DNA of 64,000 nt from an uncultured Lachnospiraceae bacterium (lineage in GTDB: Bacteria > Bacillota > Clostridia > Lachnospirales > Lachnospiraceae), in contig CAJTOL010000002.1 of NCBI GenBank assembly GCA_910577645.1, positions 186,001 through 250,000 of the forward strand. The letters run 5' to 3'. Position 1 is the stretch's first letter. Every line of letters starts with the position of its first letter. This document shows positions 26,862 through 35,849 of this stretch, piece by piece. The notes below the pieces were generated by a model. It had not been told where the DNA came from, ran no database searches, and saw nothing but the letters and a program-made list of their open reading frames with translations. Made by a program: the position numbers and the translations under genes.

Positions 26862-28258
26862 AATGCGTTCCCTTTCTCCTTCTGCTTTTTTGTTAGTGCA
26901 GGCCAAACCGTGGCCATCATGGTTCCAAAGCAGGCCGCGCCTCCTATAAAATTAGAAATCGGCTCTGCCATAAAGATTCCATCCGTTCCCAGGCCGCCTG
27001 CGTGAGGCAGAATGAGAATCATGGGAATTACAATGATGACCTTTCGGAAAATCGAAAAAAATACCGACTGCTTTGCCTTTCCCAAAGCCACAAAGGTGGA
27101 TTGGCCGGCAAATTGAAGGGACATCATAAAAAACCCAAAATAGTAAATCTGCATGGCCGGGACTCCTGCCGCCACCAGATCCGCATCCCGGTTAAATATG
27201 CGGATAAAAAACTCCGGAAAGCCATGAACCAGGGCCCACACACAAACCGTATACACGACAGAGGCAATGGAAGTAAAGGCGATAGCCTTTTTCACCCGTC
27301 CGTATTCCTCCGCTCCGTAATTATATCCCATAATAGGCTGAGCGCTGTTGGTAAGGCCGCTGACCGGCATACTGATTACTTCCCGAATAGAGTTTACCAC
27401 CGTCATAACCCCCACATACAAATCGCCTCCAAACTGCTGCAGGCTTGCGTTGTACATAATCTGTACCAGGCAGTTGGTAATGGACATGGTAAAGCCGGTC
27501 ATTCCCAGAGCCACAATTGCCTTTACCCGGGCCGCCTTCAGCTTAAAGCGGCTGGCCTTTAATTTTAATATGGTTTTGGGGCCGGTTAAAAACCAGAGGA
27601 TCCACAGGGCGGAAAGCCCCTGGGAAATTACGGTGGCAAGCGCCGCTCCCTTTACCCCCATATGGAACACGAAAATAAATATGGGATCCAGAATAATGTT
27701 GGCAACCGCCCCCAGGACTACGGTCATCATTCCCACTCCCCCAAATCCCTGGGAATTGATAAAGCTGTTCATACCCAGGCCGGTCATAACAAAGACGCTT
27801 CCCAACAGGTATATGGTTACGTATTCCTCTGCGTAGAAAATTGTTTCATCACTGGCTCCGAAAAGATAGAGCATAGGGCGCTTCAGCAAAAGGCCCGCCC
27901 CTGTCAGCACAATGCCGCAGATGACCATCAGGTAAAAGGAATTCCCCATAATAGCCTCAGCCTCTTCCTCATTGCCTTTTCCCCGCTCAATGGAGCACAG
28001 GGGAGCGCCGCCCATGCCAAAGAGATTGGCAAAGGCCATAACCATAGATACAATAGGCAGGCAAAGGCCGATTCCCGTAAGGGACAGAGTGGCGTTATCC
28101 GGAATCATACCGATATAGATCCGGTCCACAATACTGTAAAGCACATTAATAAGCTGGGCCAGGGTCATGGGAAGCGCCAGGCTTACAATATTGCGGACAA
28201 TGCTTCCCTGGGAAAAATCGTGGTCTTTCTCTCCGGCTCCCCCGCTTTTTCCACTCAC
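26858..28258 (-). CDS. MATE family multidrug/sodium antiporter
   Basis: 466 residues with about 12 membrane helices, full length for MATE. The N-terminus has LPMTLAQLINVLYSIVDRIY and IGLCLPIVSMVMAFANLFGM. The middle has the repeated-half pattern (GMTGFTMSITNCLVQIMYNA, then NSAQPIMGYNYGAEEYGRVK). It exports drugs or metabolites in exchange for Na+ or H+. Start overlaps ybaK by four bases, and the stop overlaps the amidase start. Substrate is not predictable. Confidence 0.9.
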   Translation of the reverse strand: MSGKSGGAGEKDHDFSQGSIVRNIVSLALPMTLAQLINVLYSIVDRIYIGMIPDNATLSLTGIGLCLPIVSMVMAFANLFGMGGAPLCSIERGKGNEEEAEAIMGNSFYLMVICGIVLTGAGLLLKRPMLYLFGASDETIFYAEEYVTIYLLGSVFVMTGLGMNSFINSQGFGGVGMMTVVLGAVANIILDPIFIFVFHMGVKGAALATVISQGLSALWILWFLTGPKTILKLKASRFKLKAARVKAIVALGMTGFTMSITNCLVQIMYNASLQQFGGDLYVGVMTVVNSIREVISMPVSGLTNSAQPIMGYNYGAEEYGRVKKAIAFTSIASVVYTVCVWALVHGFPEFFIRIFNRDADLVAAGVPAMQIYYFGFFMMSLQFAGQSTFVALGKAKQSVFFSIFRKVIIVIPMILILPHAGGLGTDGIFMAEPISNFIGGAACFGTMMATVWPALTKKQKEKGNAL

Positions 28259-28752
28259 TGCCCTTCCTCCTGGGTTTCAGGGGGCTGCCAGCCTTTGCAC
28301 ACATCCACCCATTCTTTACTGCCGGAATATTTTTCCAGCTCCAAAATGGTTAATTCAATGGCGCTGTTGCTGCTGCCGCAGGCAGGAAAGACGGTTTCAA
28401 ACCGCTTTAAAGATTCATCCAGATATACGGTAACGCCCTCTTTTATCCCAAACGGGCAAACTCCTCCGATTCCATGTCCGATTTTTTCTTCCACCTCCCG
28501 GGCCGGGATCATCTTTGCCTTGGAATGGAATTTCTGCTTATATTTCCCGTTGTCAATCTTTCCGTCCCCGGCTACCACAATCAAAACCGGGCCCTGGGGA
28601 AGGTCAAATGACAGGGTTTTTGCAATCCGTTCCGGAGTACATCCCACCGCCTGTGCCGCCAGCTCTACGGTAGCGGAAGATTGCCCAAACTCCAAAACTC
28701 TTTCTCCCATTCCCAGACTGTCAAAATATTGTCTTACTTTCTCAATTGCCAT
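28255..28752 (-). CDS. YbaK/EbsC family aminoacyl-tRNA deacylase-like protein
   Basis: 165 residues. It shows VELAAQAVGCTPERIAKTLS, ILIVVAGDGKIDNGKYKQK-like strands and IGHGIGGVCPFG, the pattern of the YbaK/ProX editing fold that removes wrongly charged amino acids from tRNA. It is the first gene of the ybaK-MATE-amidase operon, with GAGGAGAGG before ATG. Deacylation of Cys- or Pro-tRNA is the family norm, but specificity is unknown. Confidence 0.88.
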   Translation of the reverse strand: MAIEKVRQYFDSLGMGERVLEFGQSSATVELAAQAVGCTPERIAKTLSFDLPQGPVLIVVAGDGKIDNGKYKQKFHSKAKMIPAREVEEKIGHGIGGVCPFGIKEGVTVYLDESLKRFETVFPACGSSNSAIELTILELEKYSGSKEWVDVCKGWQPPETQEEGQ

Positions 28753-28776
28753 AATTGGTTCCTCTCCTCTAAAATT

Positions 28777-28814
28777 TAAGAAAGCTGCCGCAAAATAATC
28801 TATTTCGCAGCAGC
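28777..28814 (-). terminator. Possible terminator after the DJ-1 gene
   Basis: GCTGCTGCGAAAT (28802-28814) pairs with ATTTTGCGGCAGC (28784-28796), then TTTCTT on the minus strand. The T-run is interrupted. Confidence 0.5.
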
Positions 28815-28833
28815 CCTATGTTATAGAGTACAT

Positions 28834-29388
28834 TTAAAACTGATCATACTGAATGGCTGCCTTAATCTGAGCTGCTTTCTCCTTACTGTCTAACAGCGCC
28901 ACCAGCTCCAGTCCCAGATCCAGCGCATAGCCCAAACCTCTTGCAGTGGTAACATTTCCGTCCGTAACCACGCCGGTTCTGGTATAATTTGCCCCAATCA
29001 GCTTATCCTCAAATCCCGGATAACAGGTGGCATTTTTTCCTTCCAGCAGCCCCAGCTGACCCAGCACACTGGGAGCTGCACAGATTGCCGCCACTCTTCT
29101 CCCTTCTGCAAAAGCATCCTTTAAGCCCTGGCAGAGGCCCGGATGATTCAGCATGTTGGTGGTGCCGGGAAGCCCTCCCGGGATAAACAGCACATCCGCA
29201 GTCTTTAAATCCACCTCTTCAATCAGGGCATCTGTTACAATATGTACATTGTGGGAGGTTACCACCTCCTTTTTGCCGGTAATGGATACAAGCTTTACCT
29301 CAATTCCGGCGCGAACCAGCACGTCTAAGACTGCCAGGTTCTCCACTTCCTCTGATCCTTCTGCTAAAAATGCAAATACCTTTGCCAT
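28834..29388 (-). CDS. DJ-1/PfpI family protein
   Basis: 184 residues, full length. It begins MAKVFAFLAEGSEEVENLAV, includes FIPGGLPGTTNMLNHPGL and the nucleophile elbow AAICAAPSVLGQLG, and TARGLGYALDLGLELVALL at the end. DJ-1 proteins are cytoplasmic and use a conserved Cys in redox sensing, glyoxal detoxification or chaperone activity. The ATG has GGAGGAG. It is 63 bases after the DUF975 gene and may share its transcript. Confidence 0.9.
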   Translation of the reverse strand: MAKVFAFLAEGSEEVENLAVLDVLVRAGIEVKLVSITGKKEVVTSHNVHIVTDALIEEVDLKTADVLFIPGGLPGTTNMLNHPGLCQGLKDAFAEGRRVAAICAAPSVLGQLGLLEGKNATCYPGFEDKLIGANYTRTGVVTDGNVTTARGLGYALDLGLELVALLDSKEKAAQIKAAIQYDQF

Positions 29389-29451
29389 GTCTCCTCCATT
29401 TCTGCGCTACAACGGCGCCTTATGATTTTTATAATAATCGCTTTCGTTTTC

Positions 29452-30210
29452 TTATATATTTCGGATATGTCCGTATAATTCTGCTTTGGTGGCGCTGATA
29501 TAGGGCATAATAAAGCACACCGGCAGCAGAGAAATCATCCCGAAAGAAACAAAATTCAGTATGGTCATGGACTCCAGAATCATTGCCGCTCCGCCAGCCA
29601 GAAAAATCCATCCTAAAAAGGACAAATCCAAAACAAATACCGCCCATTTATTGCCGTACATCATATCCCGGCTCCTGGCAAATACTTCCCTGGCCGGCAT
29701 ACCGGGATTCTCGGAAAGGATGTAGGGCACCATATGGTATTCGTAAGATTTTATAATACCCGGAATAACCAAAAGCAGAGACCACAAAAGAACCTTGATT
29801 GTCAGAAAAAACATGACTTTGACAATATTGAAATAGTGGCCGCAGGAAAATCCCCAGAATATCCGGCCCACGCCTGCAGATCTGCGGTTTATCCGGCTTT
29901 CCATAAAAAACCGGCAGCTTCCCACAGAGATAACGTTTCCCAGGAATATTTCTACAATCAGGGAAATCAAAAGCACAATCCCCAGAATACTGAAAAGCAC
30001 GAGCAAAAAGCCCATTAGCTCCGGAGTTGTAAGCCCTGCTGTAAAATCTCCGTTGTTTCCTCCGGAAACGCTTCTGCTTCCTCCGGCCTCCCCCATGCTT
30101 CCGTTTATGAAAAACGTAATGAGTGAAACAAAAAGCGCCGGCCAATAATAGATCCTGAGACATTCCCTGGCCCGACGCTTTAAATCAGCCCTTGTCCAGT
30201 TGTGATTCAT
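29452..30210 (-). CDS. DUF975 family membrane protein
   Basis: 252 residues. It starts MNHNWTRADLKRRARECLRI, the family's signature basic start, then has about five or six hydrophobic helices; YEYHMVPYILSENPGMPARE with FARSRDMMYGNKW is another DUF975 hallmark. Function is unknown; members are widespread in Firmicutes and lie in the cytoplasmic membrane. The promoter at 30244-30271 overlaps the divergent promoter of the CYTH gene. Confidence 0.85.
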   Translation of the reverse strand: MNHNWTRADLKRRARECLRIYYWPALFVSLITFFINGSMGEAGGSRSVSGGNNGDFTAGLTTPELMGFLLVLFSILGIVLLISLIVEIFLGNVISVGSCRFFMESRINRRSAGVGRIFWGFSCGHYFNIVKVMFFLTIKVLLWSLLLVIPGIIKSYEYHMVPYILSENPGMPAREVFARSRDMMYGNKWAVFVLDLSFLGWIFLAGGAAMILESMTILNFVSFGMISLLPVCFIMPYISATKAELYGHIRNI

Positions 30211-30243
30211 CCAACCCCTTCTTTCTTGCTATTTCTTCATTAC

Positions 30244-30293
30244 AGTATAGCACAAAAGCAGCCCTTGTAAAACCCTTTCTTATTTTTTATAAT
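30244..30293. promoter_or_regulatory. Back-to-back promoters of DUF975 and CYTH genes
   Basis: Minus strand: TTTACA (30266-30271), 16 bases, TATACT (30244-30249). Plus strand: TTGTAA (30265-30270), 17 bases, TATAAT (30288-30293). The two -35 boxes cover the same bases, so polymerases should exclude each other. The CYTH leader (30294-30384) carries hairpins ACCCTT/AAGGGT and a longer inverted pair near 30325-30355. Confidence 0.6.
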
Positions 30294-30384
30294 GGATTGG
30301 TAACCCTTGTCCCCTAAGGGTACCCTTCAGAGGGCGGGAAAGCTCCCTTCTGAAAGACTGCCAAAACTATTTTAGGAGGTCATT

Positions 30385-30879
30385 ATGGAAATTGAACGTA
30401 AATATCTGGTAGAGACTCCCCCAAAGAACTATGCTGCCTGTCCCTGCCGCCGGATTGAGCAGGGGTATCTCTGCACCGATCCGGTGGTCCGGGTCCGGCA
30501 GGATGACTGTGATTACTATCTGACCTATAAAGGAAAGGGGCTTCTCTCCCGGGAAGAATACAACCTGCCTCTCACCGGGGAGGCTTATGCTCACCTGATT
30601 GCCAAGGCCGACGGTCTTGTCCTGACAAAACTCCGCTATGAGATCCCCTATGAAACCCGGGACGCTCAGGGAAATCCCAGGCAGTACACCATCGAAATGG
30701 ATATTTTTAAAGGAACCTATGAGGGGCTTATTCTGGCGGAAGTGGAATTTGAAACCGAGGCAGATGCTTTTGCCTTTGTCCCTCCCTCCTGGTTTGGCCG
30801 GGACGTTACCTTCACCGGGGAATTCCAGAACAGCCGGCTAAGCCGGCCAAAAAATCCGGCAGAAGACGGGGAAACATAA
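30385..30879 (+). CDS. CYTH domain triphosphatase-fold protein
   Basis: 164 residues. The N-terminal MEIERKYLV carries the ExExK triphosphate-binding signature. RIEQGYLCTDPVVRVRQDD and YYLTYKGKGL follow, with paired Arg and Lys for phosphates, then YTIEMDIFKG and ILAEVEFETEADA with the metal-binding acidic residues. CYTH proteins hydrolyse inorganic tripolyphosphate or make cAMP or thiamine triphosphate-type products; bacterial short forms are mostly triphosphatases. TAGGAGG precedes the ATG. It converges on the cobalamin operon with a 14-base gap. Confidence 0.9.
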   Translation: MEIERKYLVETPPKNYAACPCRRIEQGYLCTDPVVRVRQDDCDYYLTYKGKGLLSREEYNLPLTGEAYAHLIAKADGLVLTKLRYEIPYETRDAQGNPRQYTIEMDIFKGTYEGLILAEVEFETEADAFAFVPPSWFGRDVTFTGEFQNSRLSRPKNPAEDGET

Positions 30880-30893
30880 AACAGGGCGGTTGT

Positions 30894-33194
30894 CTATTGG
30901 CAGACGTCCCCGCTTTCCAATCCGACCTGGTACAGCAGGGCATTGCATATGGCAGCGGCCACATTGCTGCCTCCCTTCCTTCCTCTTGCCACAATGAAAG
31001 GAATATCCGAAAGGGTCAGGATCTGCTCTTTGGCCGGAACCACATTGACAAAGCCAACCGGCACGGCCACAATCAGGCTGGGACGGATTTTTCCTTCTTT
31101 TATCAGCTCATAAAGGCGGATTAAAGCGGTAGGGGCATTTCCCACGGCCACAATCACCGGCCCCCAGTCTTCCCCAAACATGGCGGCGGCTTTGTCCATG
31201 CTGGCAGCGGCCCGGGTAATCCCCCTTTGCTTTGCCGCCTCCGCCACATCCCCATCCGCCATAAAGCAAAGGGCCTCTCCCCCCAGCTCCTTTAATTTTC
31301 TTTTGTTAATGCCGGACCAGGCCATCTGGGTATCGGTGATGATGACTCCCCCCTGAGATAAGGCCCGGATCCCGGCAGCCCCGGCCCCCGGGGAAAACAC
31401 CAGATTTTCGGCGTAATCAAAATCTGCAGTGGTGTGGATCACCCGCTTTAAAACAGGTTCTTCCTCCGGTTTTATCACATATCTCTTTTGGGCCAGCTCC
31501 CGGCTGATTATACTAAAGCTTTTGGCTTCAATTTCTGCCGGGAGAACCGATTCCACTTTTGATTCCGCTTTTATCTCTGGTTCCTTTTTTCCTGCCCCCT
31601 CTTCCAATATCCGGTAGATGGCTTCCATATCCAGGCTTTCTCTTAAAATCGCCGCCAACTTATCATATTGGCTTTCCCGGTAAGCTTTATAGTCAAAATG
31701 TTTCATTTCCCCGGCCAAATCAACGCCCTTTTTCGATGCCAGGGCCTTTACTATGGCAGGAGCCATCCCCTCTGCGTCAAATATACCGTGGACATACGCC
31801 CCATAAACATTTCCCCGGCTGTAGCCATCGATTTTCACCTGTTTTCCCAAAATTTTCCCGCTATCCTGCCGTTCCATCAAATAGGCGGTGGGGCGGCAGA
31901 TCTCCGGGATTTTGTTTACAATCCGGCCGGTATCTATGATTCCCTCCTCCCGATTGATTGTGGTCCGTCCCATATGGATCTCATACCCTTCCACATTATG
32001 GCCGGTAAGATCTGCGAAAATGCCGTCCAGCTCCCCTAAAGATCCGGTGACCAGGGTGCGGGTCTTTTCTTTTTCAAATACCGTCTTTAAGGGAAGAAGC
32101 CCCATGCCCCGGATATGGCCTTCTGCCCCTGACATTCCATTGTACTCCACTCCCTCCGGATCCGTAAGCTCCTCCCCCAGCATCTGGTATCCGCCGCAAA
32201 TTCCCCAGACAGGGATCTGCCGTTCTGCCAGTTTTAAGACAGCCGCCTCCAGACCGTTCTGGCGCATCCACAGCAAATCCTTTATGGTACTTTTGGTGCC
32301 CGGAAGGATCACCATATCCGGACAGCCCAGTTCCTTGGGGCCGGATATAAACCGGATCTTTACCCCGGGAATACAGGAAAACACGGCAAAATCCGTAAAA
32401 TTGGAAATCCTTGGGAAGCGGATGACCCCAATGGTAATCCCGCCTTCTTCCCCATCCTTTCCTTCCTCTAAAAATCCGCTTAAGCTGTCCTCATCTTCAA
32501 TGGTTACATCCATATAGGGAACCACCCCTATGGTGGGGATGCTGCAGAGCTTTTTAAGCATTTCAATCCCCGGTTCCAGGAGGGATTTATCCCCACGGAA
32601 TTTGTTGACAATCAGCCCCTTTATGTAAGACCTTTCTTCTGGTTCCAAAAGTGCCGCAGTACCGTAAAGCTGGGCAAAGACTCCTCCCCTGTCAATATCT
32701 CCCGCTAAAAGCACCGGGGCGTTGGCCAGCTTTGCCATCCCCATATTGACAATATCCTCCTGTTTCAGGTTAATTTCCGCCGGGCTTCCGGCTCCTTCAA
32801 TGACAATAATATCATACTGGGCCGCCAGCCTTTGGTAGGATTCCTCAATTTGGGGAATCAGGGATTTTTTATAGGAAAAATACTCCCTGGCCGTCATATT
32901 TCCCTGGGGGATCCCTCTTACAATCACCTGGGAACCCATATCGCTTACAGGCTTTAAGAGAATGGGATTCATATCTGCCGTGGGCTTTATTCCCGCCGCC
33001 TCCGCCTGAACTGCCTGGGCCCTGCCTATCTCCAGCCCTTCCCGGGTGATACAGGAATTTAACGCCATATTCTGAGACTTAAAGGGGGCCACCCGGTAGC
33101 CGTCCTGTTTAAAAATCCGGCACAGTCCTGCCGCCAAAAGGCTTTTGCCTGCATTGGACATGGTGCCCTGAATCATAATTGCTTTTGCCATCAA
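30894..33194 (-). CDS. cbiP-cbiC: Cobyric acid synthase fused to precorrin-8 methylmutase
   Basis: 766 residues in two enzymes. Residues 1-~500 are CbiP: P-loop IQGTMSNAGKSLLAAGLCRI, then GICGGYQMLGEEL with the glutaminase Cys and VEGYEIHMGRT. Residues ~545-766 are CbiC: VLPAEIEAKSFSIISRELA, the migrating-methyl His in RVIHTTADFDYAENLVF, then VAVGNAPTALIRLYELI. CbiP adds four amides to cobyrinic a,c-diamide; CbiC moves the C11 methyl to C12 in cobalt-precorrin-8. These steps are separated in the pathway, so the fusion is unusual. A ~45-residue charged linker joins them. This is the last gene of the operon and its start overlaps cobD. Confidence 0.95.
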   Translation of the reverse strand: MMAKAIMIQGTMSNAGKSLLAAGLCRIFKQDGYRVAPFKSQNMALNSCITREGLEIGRAQAVQAEAAGIKPTADMNPILLKPVSDMGSQVIVRGIPQGNMTAREYFSYKKSLIPQIEESYQRLAAQYDIIVIEGAGSPAEINLKQEDIVNMGMAKLANAPVLLAGDIDRGGVFAQLYGTAALLEPEERSYIKGLIVNKFRGDKSLLEPGIEMLKKLCSIPTIGVVPYMDVTIEDEDSLSGFLEEGKDGEEGGITIGVIRFPRISNFTDFAVFSCIPGVKIRFISGPKELGCPDMVILPGTKSTIKDLLWMRQNGLEAAVLKLAERQIPVWGICGGYQMLGEELTDPEGVEYNGMSGAEGHIRGMGLLPLKTVFEKEKTRTLVTGSLGELDGIFADLTGHNVEGYEIHMGRTTINREEGIIDTGRIVNKIPEICRPTAYLMERQDSGKILGKQVKIDGYSRGNVYGAYVHGIFDAEGMAPAIVKALASKKGVDLAGEMKHFDYKAYRESQYDKLAAILRESLDMEAIYRILEEGAGKKEPEIKAESKVESVLPAEIEAKSFSIISRELAQKRYVIKPEEEPVLKRVIHTTADFDYAENLVFSPGAGAAGIRALSQGGVIITDTQMAWSGINKRKLKELGGEALCFMADGDVAEAAKQRGITRAAASMDKAAAMFGEDWGPVIVAVGNAPTALIRLYELIKEGKIRPSLIVAVPVGFVNVVPAKEQILTLSDIPFIVARGRKGGSNVAAAICNALLYQVGLESGDVCQ

Positions 33195-34282
33195 ATTTCT
33201 CTCCTATGCTTCCCTTTCCGGGATAAAATGGTTTCCAGGATCTCCAGAAAAGCCTGGTTTTCCTCTCTGGTTTTCACACAGATCCGGTAATGCTGTCCCG
33301 TCAGCCCCCGGTAGTTGTCACAGCAGCGGATCAACACTCCGGATTCTTTTAAAAGATGGTACAGCTCTCTGTTCTCTCTCTCCTTATCGAAAAAAAACAA
33401 GTAATTGGCCTTAGAATCCCAGACCTGAAATCCCAGCCGTTTCAGGCCTTTTTTTAAAAATTCCCGTTCTGCAGGGATAAGCTGTCTGGTTCTCTCCCGG
33501 TATTCCCCTTCCCTTAAAGCGGCTTTTCCCGCTTCCTGAGAAAGAATGGATACGCTCCAGGGCTGCCGCACCTGGTTTATTTTCTCCAAAAGCTCTGTAT
33601 CGCTGCAAAGGCCGTAGCCCAGCCGCAGGCCAGCCATGGCGTAAGATTTGGTAAATGCCTTCAGGATAAATAGCCGGGGATTTTCTGCCAGCCAGGAAAT
33701 CCCGCTGATTTTCTCCGGCTCCTCCGTCAGTTGGCAGAAACATTCATCCACTGCCAGCACGGCCCCCTTTTCCTGACAAACCTGTCCAATGCGTCTTACT
33801 GCATCCCGGTCTATGGTAAGGCCTGTAGGATTGTTGGGATTGCACAGGAAAACCATCCCGCCTTTTAGATTCCCGGCTTCTTTTAAAAAACTGCAAAATT
33901 CATCTGTATCCAGAGCAAATCCCTTTTCCGGCGGCAGATCAAAATAAGTAATGCTGCATCCTGCCGCTTTCAGAGCCTGGCTGTACTCTGAAAAAGTGGG
34001 AGCCAGAAGGACGGCCCTCTCAGGCTTTTGTGCAAATACCAGGCTGAAAATCAGATCCGCCCCGCCGTTTCCGCAGATAATCCACTCTTTTGGCAGGCTG
34101 TGGTACAGGGAAAGCCCCTCCGCCAGGTCTCTGCACCGGCTGTCCGGATAGCACTGGCACCGGGAAATGGCGCCATAAAGCGCCTCCCTTACTCCCTCCG
34201 GAAGTCCCAGAGGATTGATATTGGCAGAAAAATCCATTTTTATATTTTGGGAGTAAATGTCTCCTCCGTGTCCATATTCCAT
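33191..34282 (-). CDS. cobD: Threonine-phosphate decarboxylase
   Basis: 363 residues, PLP fold I. It starts MEYGHGGDIYSQNIKMDFSA with NINPLGLPEG after it, the CobD hallmark. The PLP Lys is in LKAFTKSYAMAGLRLGYGL; IICGNGGADLIFSLVF and FLCNPNNPTGL are substrate and PLP regions. It makes (R)-1-aminopropan-2-ol O-phosphate, the nucleotide-loop linker used by CbiB. Name follows Salmonella usage. Its stop overlaps the cbiP-cbiC start. Confidence 0.93.
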   Translation of the reverse strand: MEYGHGGDIYSQNIKMDFSANINPLGLPEGVREALYGAISRCQCYPDSRCRDLAEGLSLYHSLPKEWIICGNGGADLIFSLVFAQKPERAVLLAPTFSEYSQALKAAGCSITYFDLPPEKGFALDTDEFCSFLKEAGNLKGGMVFLCNPNNPTGLTIDRDAVRRIGQVCQEKGAVLAVDECFCQLTEEPEKISGISWLAENPRLFILKAFTKSYAMAGLRLGYGLCSDTELLEKINQVRQPWSVSILSQEAGKAALREGEYRERTRQLIPAEREFLKKGLKRLGFQVWDSKANYLFFFDKERENRELYHLLKESGVLIRCCDNYRGLTGQHYRICVKTREENQAFLEILETILSRKGKHRREI

Positions 34283-34343
34283 AATTTCCTCATTCTGCTG
34301 GCATTAAATTTTTGATATTCTCAATACGCAGATATTCAGCTGT

Positions 34344-35306
34344 TCAGGCCAACACCAAAAACACTGTCAAAATCACTGCCATGGCCAGGGCTTCTGCCAC
34401 AAACATCATTTTTCCGGCTCTCCTAATATCCTCCGGCTCTACGGCCCGCACCGGATCTCCGATAAACGGCTTTTTATGGAGGACGCCAAAATACCAGGCA
34501 TCCCCGGCCAGCCTTATACCAAGAGCCCCGGCAACCGCCGCTTCCCCGTGAGCGGAATTGGGGCTGGCATGGCAATACCTGTCCCGCCGGTAAATCCGAA
34601 AGGCCTGTTTTCCATCATAGCCCAGAAGAAAAGCAGCCAGAATCAAAAGGCCTGCCGTGATCCGGGCAGGCAGGTAATTGCACAGGTCATCCAGCCTGGC
34701 CGCCGCCCTTCCCAAATACAAGTATTTCTCGTTTTTATATCCCATCATGGAATCCATGGTATTGACAGCTTTATAAAAAAAGCCGCCGCAAACTCCAAAT
34801 ACTGCCATAAAAAGCAGAGGGGCCAGGACTCCGTCAGAAGTATTTTCTGCCACCGTCTCCACTGCGGCCCTGGCAATCCCGGCTTCATCCAGCCTGGCTG
34901 TATCCCTGCCTACAATCATGGAAACCGCCTTTCTGGCGTTTTCTGTATCGCCTTTTTCAAGCGCTCTTCCCACCTTCCAGCTTTCGGTGTATAGCCCTTT
35001 TGCTGCTAAAAGCTGAAAGCAGAACAGGCTTTCCAGGGCAAAGCCCAGTTTAAAGGACAAGCCGTATGCCCATTTAAAAAGAAAAAACGGCACGGCCGCA
35101 GAGACTGCCGTTACAATAAAAACCACTCCGCACCCGGCCAGAAATTCTGCTTTTTTCCCCTTTCCCTTCGCCAGGCCCTTCAGAATCCCTTCTGTTCCTT
35201 TAATCAGGCTTCCGATAATCCGGACCGGATGGTAGAAAATTTTTGGATCCCCTATCAGCAAATCCAGAATACAGCCTGTCAAAAGGACTCCGGCTCTTGC
35301 TATCAT
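34344..35306 (-). CDS. cbiB: Adenosylcobinamide-phosphate synthase
   Basis: 320 residues from the ATG at 35306 (AAAGGGGA 6 bases upstream); an ATG at 35339 is the alternative. ILDLLIGDPKIFYHPVRIIG is the conserved start, and AVETVAENTSDGVLAPLLFM and MMGYKNEKYLYLGRAAARLDD-type segments are family motifs. It is a membrane protein with several helices that joins aminopropanol phosphate to cobyric acid. It is 61 bases upstream of cobD. Confidence 0.93.
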   Translation of the reverse strand: MIARAGVLLTGCILDLLIGDPKIFYHPVRIIGSLIKGTEGILKGLAKGKGKKAEFLAGCGVVFIVTAVSAAVPFFLFKWAYGLSFKLGFALESLFCFQLLAAKGLYTESWKVGRALEKGDTENARKAVSMIVGRDTARLDEAGIARAAVETVAENTSDGVLAPLLFMAVFGVCGGFFYKAVNTMDSMMGYKNEKYLYLGRAAARLDDLCNYLPARITAGLLILAAFLLGYDGKQAFRIYRRDRYCHASPNSAHGEAAVAGALGIRLAGDAWYFGVLHKKPFIGDPVRAVEPEDIRRAGKMMFVAEALAMAVILTVFLVLA

Positions 35307-35402
35307 GTGATTTCCCCTTTCCCTGTCCTCAGCAGGCAAGGGTTTTCGTGCCCCAGCTGCTGTTTTTCCCTGGCATTGCCGCAGCCCCGCTCTTTTCCGG
35401 CG

Positions 35403-35849
35403 TTACCGCAGTCTCTGTCCTATGCCGCCTGTTACCCGCCATACCTGGCTGGCATTTTCTGCCAGAAGGCAGTAGATACGGCCGGTTTCCTCCCGCCATT
35501 TCCTTTGAAACGCATCTATAGGGACAATTCCGGAACCGATTTCCTCTGCCACCAGGATCTTTTCCTTTGAATTTTCCAACAGTTCCTTTACAAAGTCCTC
35601 CCTGGTAAAACCGTCCCGCAAAAGGCCGTCTTCTTTTCCCACCGCAGACTCATCCATCTGTCTCCTAACCATAGCCGCAACATGAAAGCACCAGGAAGCC
35701 TTAGAAAATTCCTCCCAGCTGGCAGTCTCCCCGTCGCACCAGGGGATTTCTTTCGGTTCCTCCCCCTTTCCCGGCTTTCTTTCTGAAAGGAGAAGTTGTT
35801 TTGCAAAGCCTTTCTTTCCCTGAAAAGCGCCTCCTATAATTAAAATCAT
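35403..35849 (-). CDS. Second CobU-like protein with altered P-loop
   Basis: 148 residues against 185 for the neighbouring CobU. The P-loop position reads IIGGAFQGKKGFAKQL instead of GGSGSGKS. The C-terminal half, VAEEIGSGIVPIDAFQRKWR then ENASQVWRVTGGIGQRLR, clearly follows the CobU fold. The guanylylated His region of CobU (RHKRMR) has no counterpart. It overlaps cobS by four bases. It may lack kinase activity, bind a different nucleotide, or help CobU. This is either a divergent paralogue or a specialised CobU variant; function is open. Confidence 0.7.
   Translation of the reverse strand: MILIIGGAFQGKKGFAKQLLLSERKPGKGEEPKEIPWCDGETASWEEFSKASWCFHVAAMVRRQMDESAVGKEDGLLRDGFTREDFVKELLENSKEKILVAEEIGSGIVPIDAFQRKWREETGRIYCLLAENASQVWRVTGGIGQRLR

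Noticed and set aside
30303..30322. Fourth copy of the repeat end (CCCTTGTCCCCTAAGGGTA)
   Set aside because: Only about 16 of 20 bases match and the sequence is a self-complementary hairpin on its own, so similarity may be chance.
31888..32517. 209-codon plus-strand ORF inside cbiP
   Set aside because: Shadow of the conserved cbiP frame; Pro/Ser-rich with no ribosome binding site.
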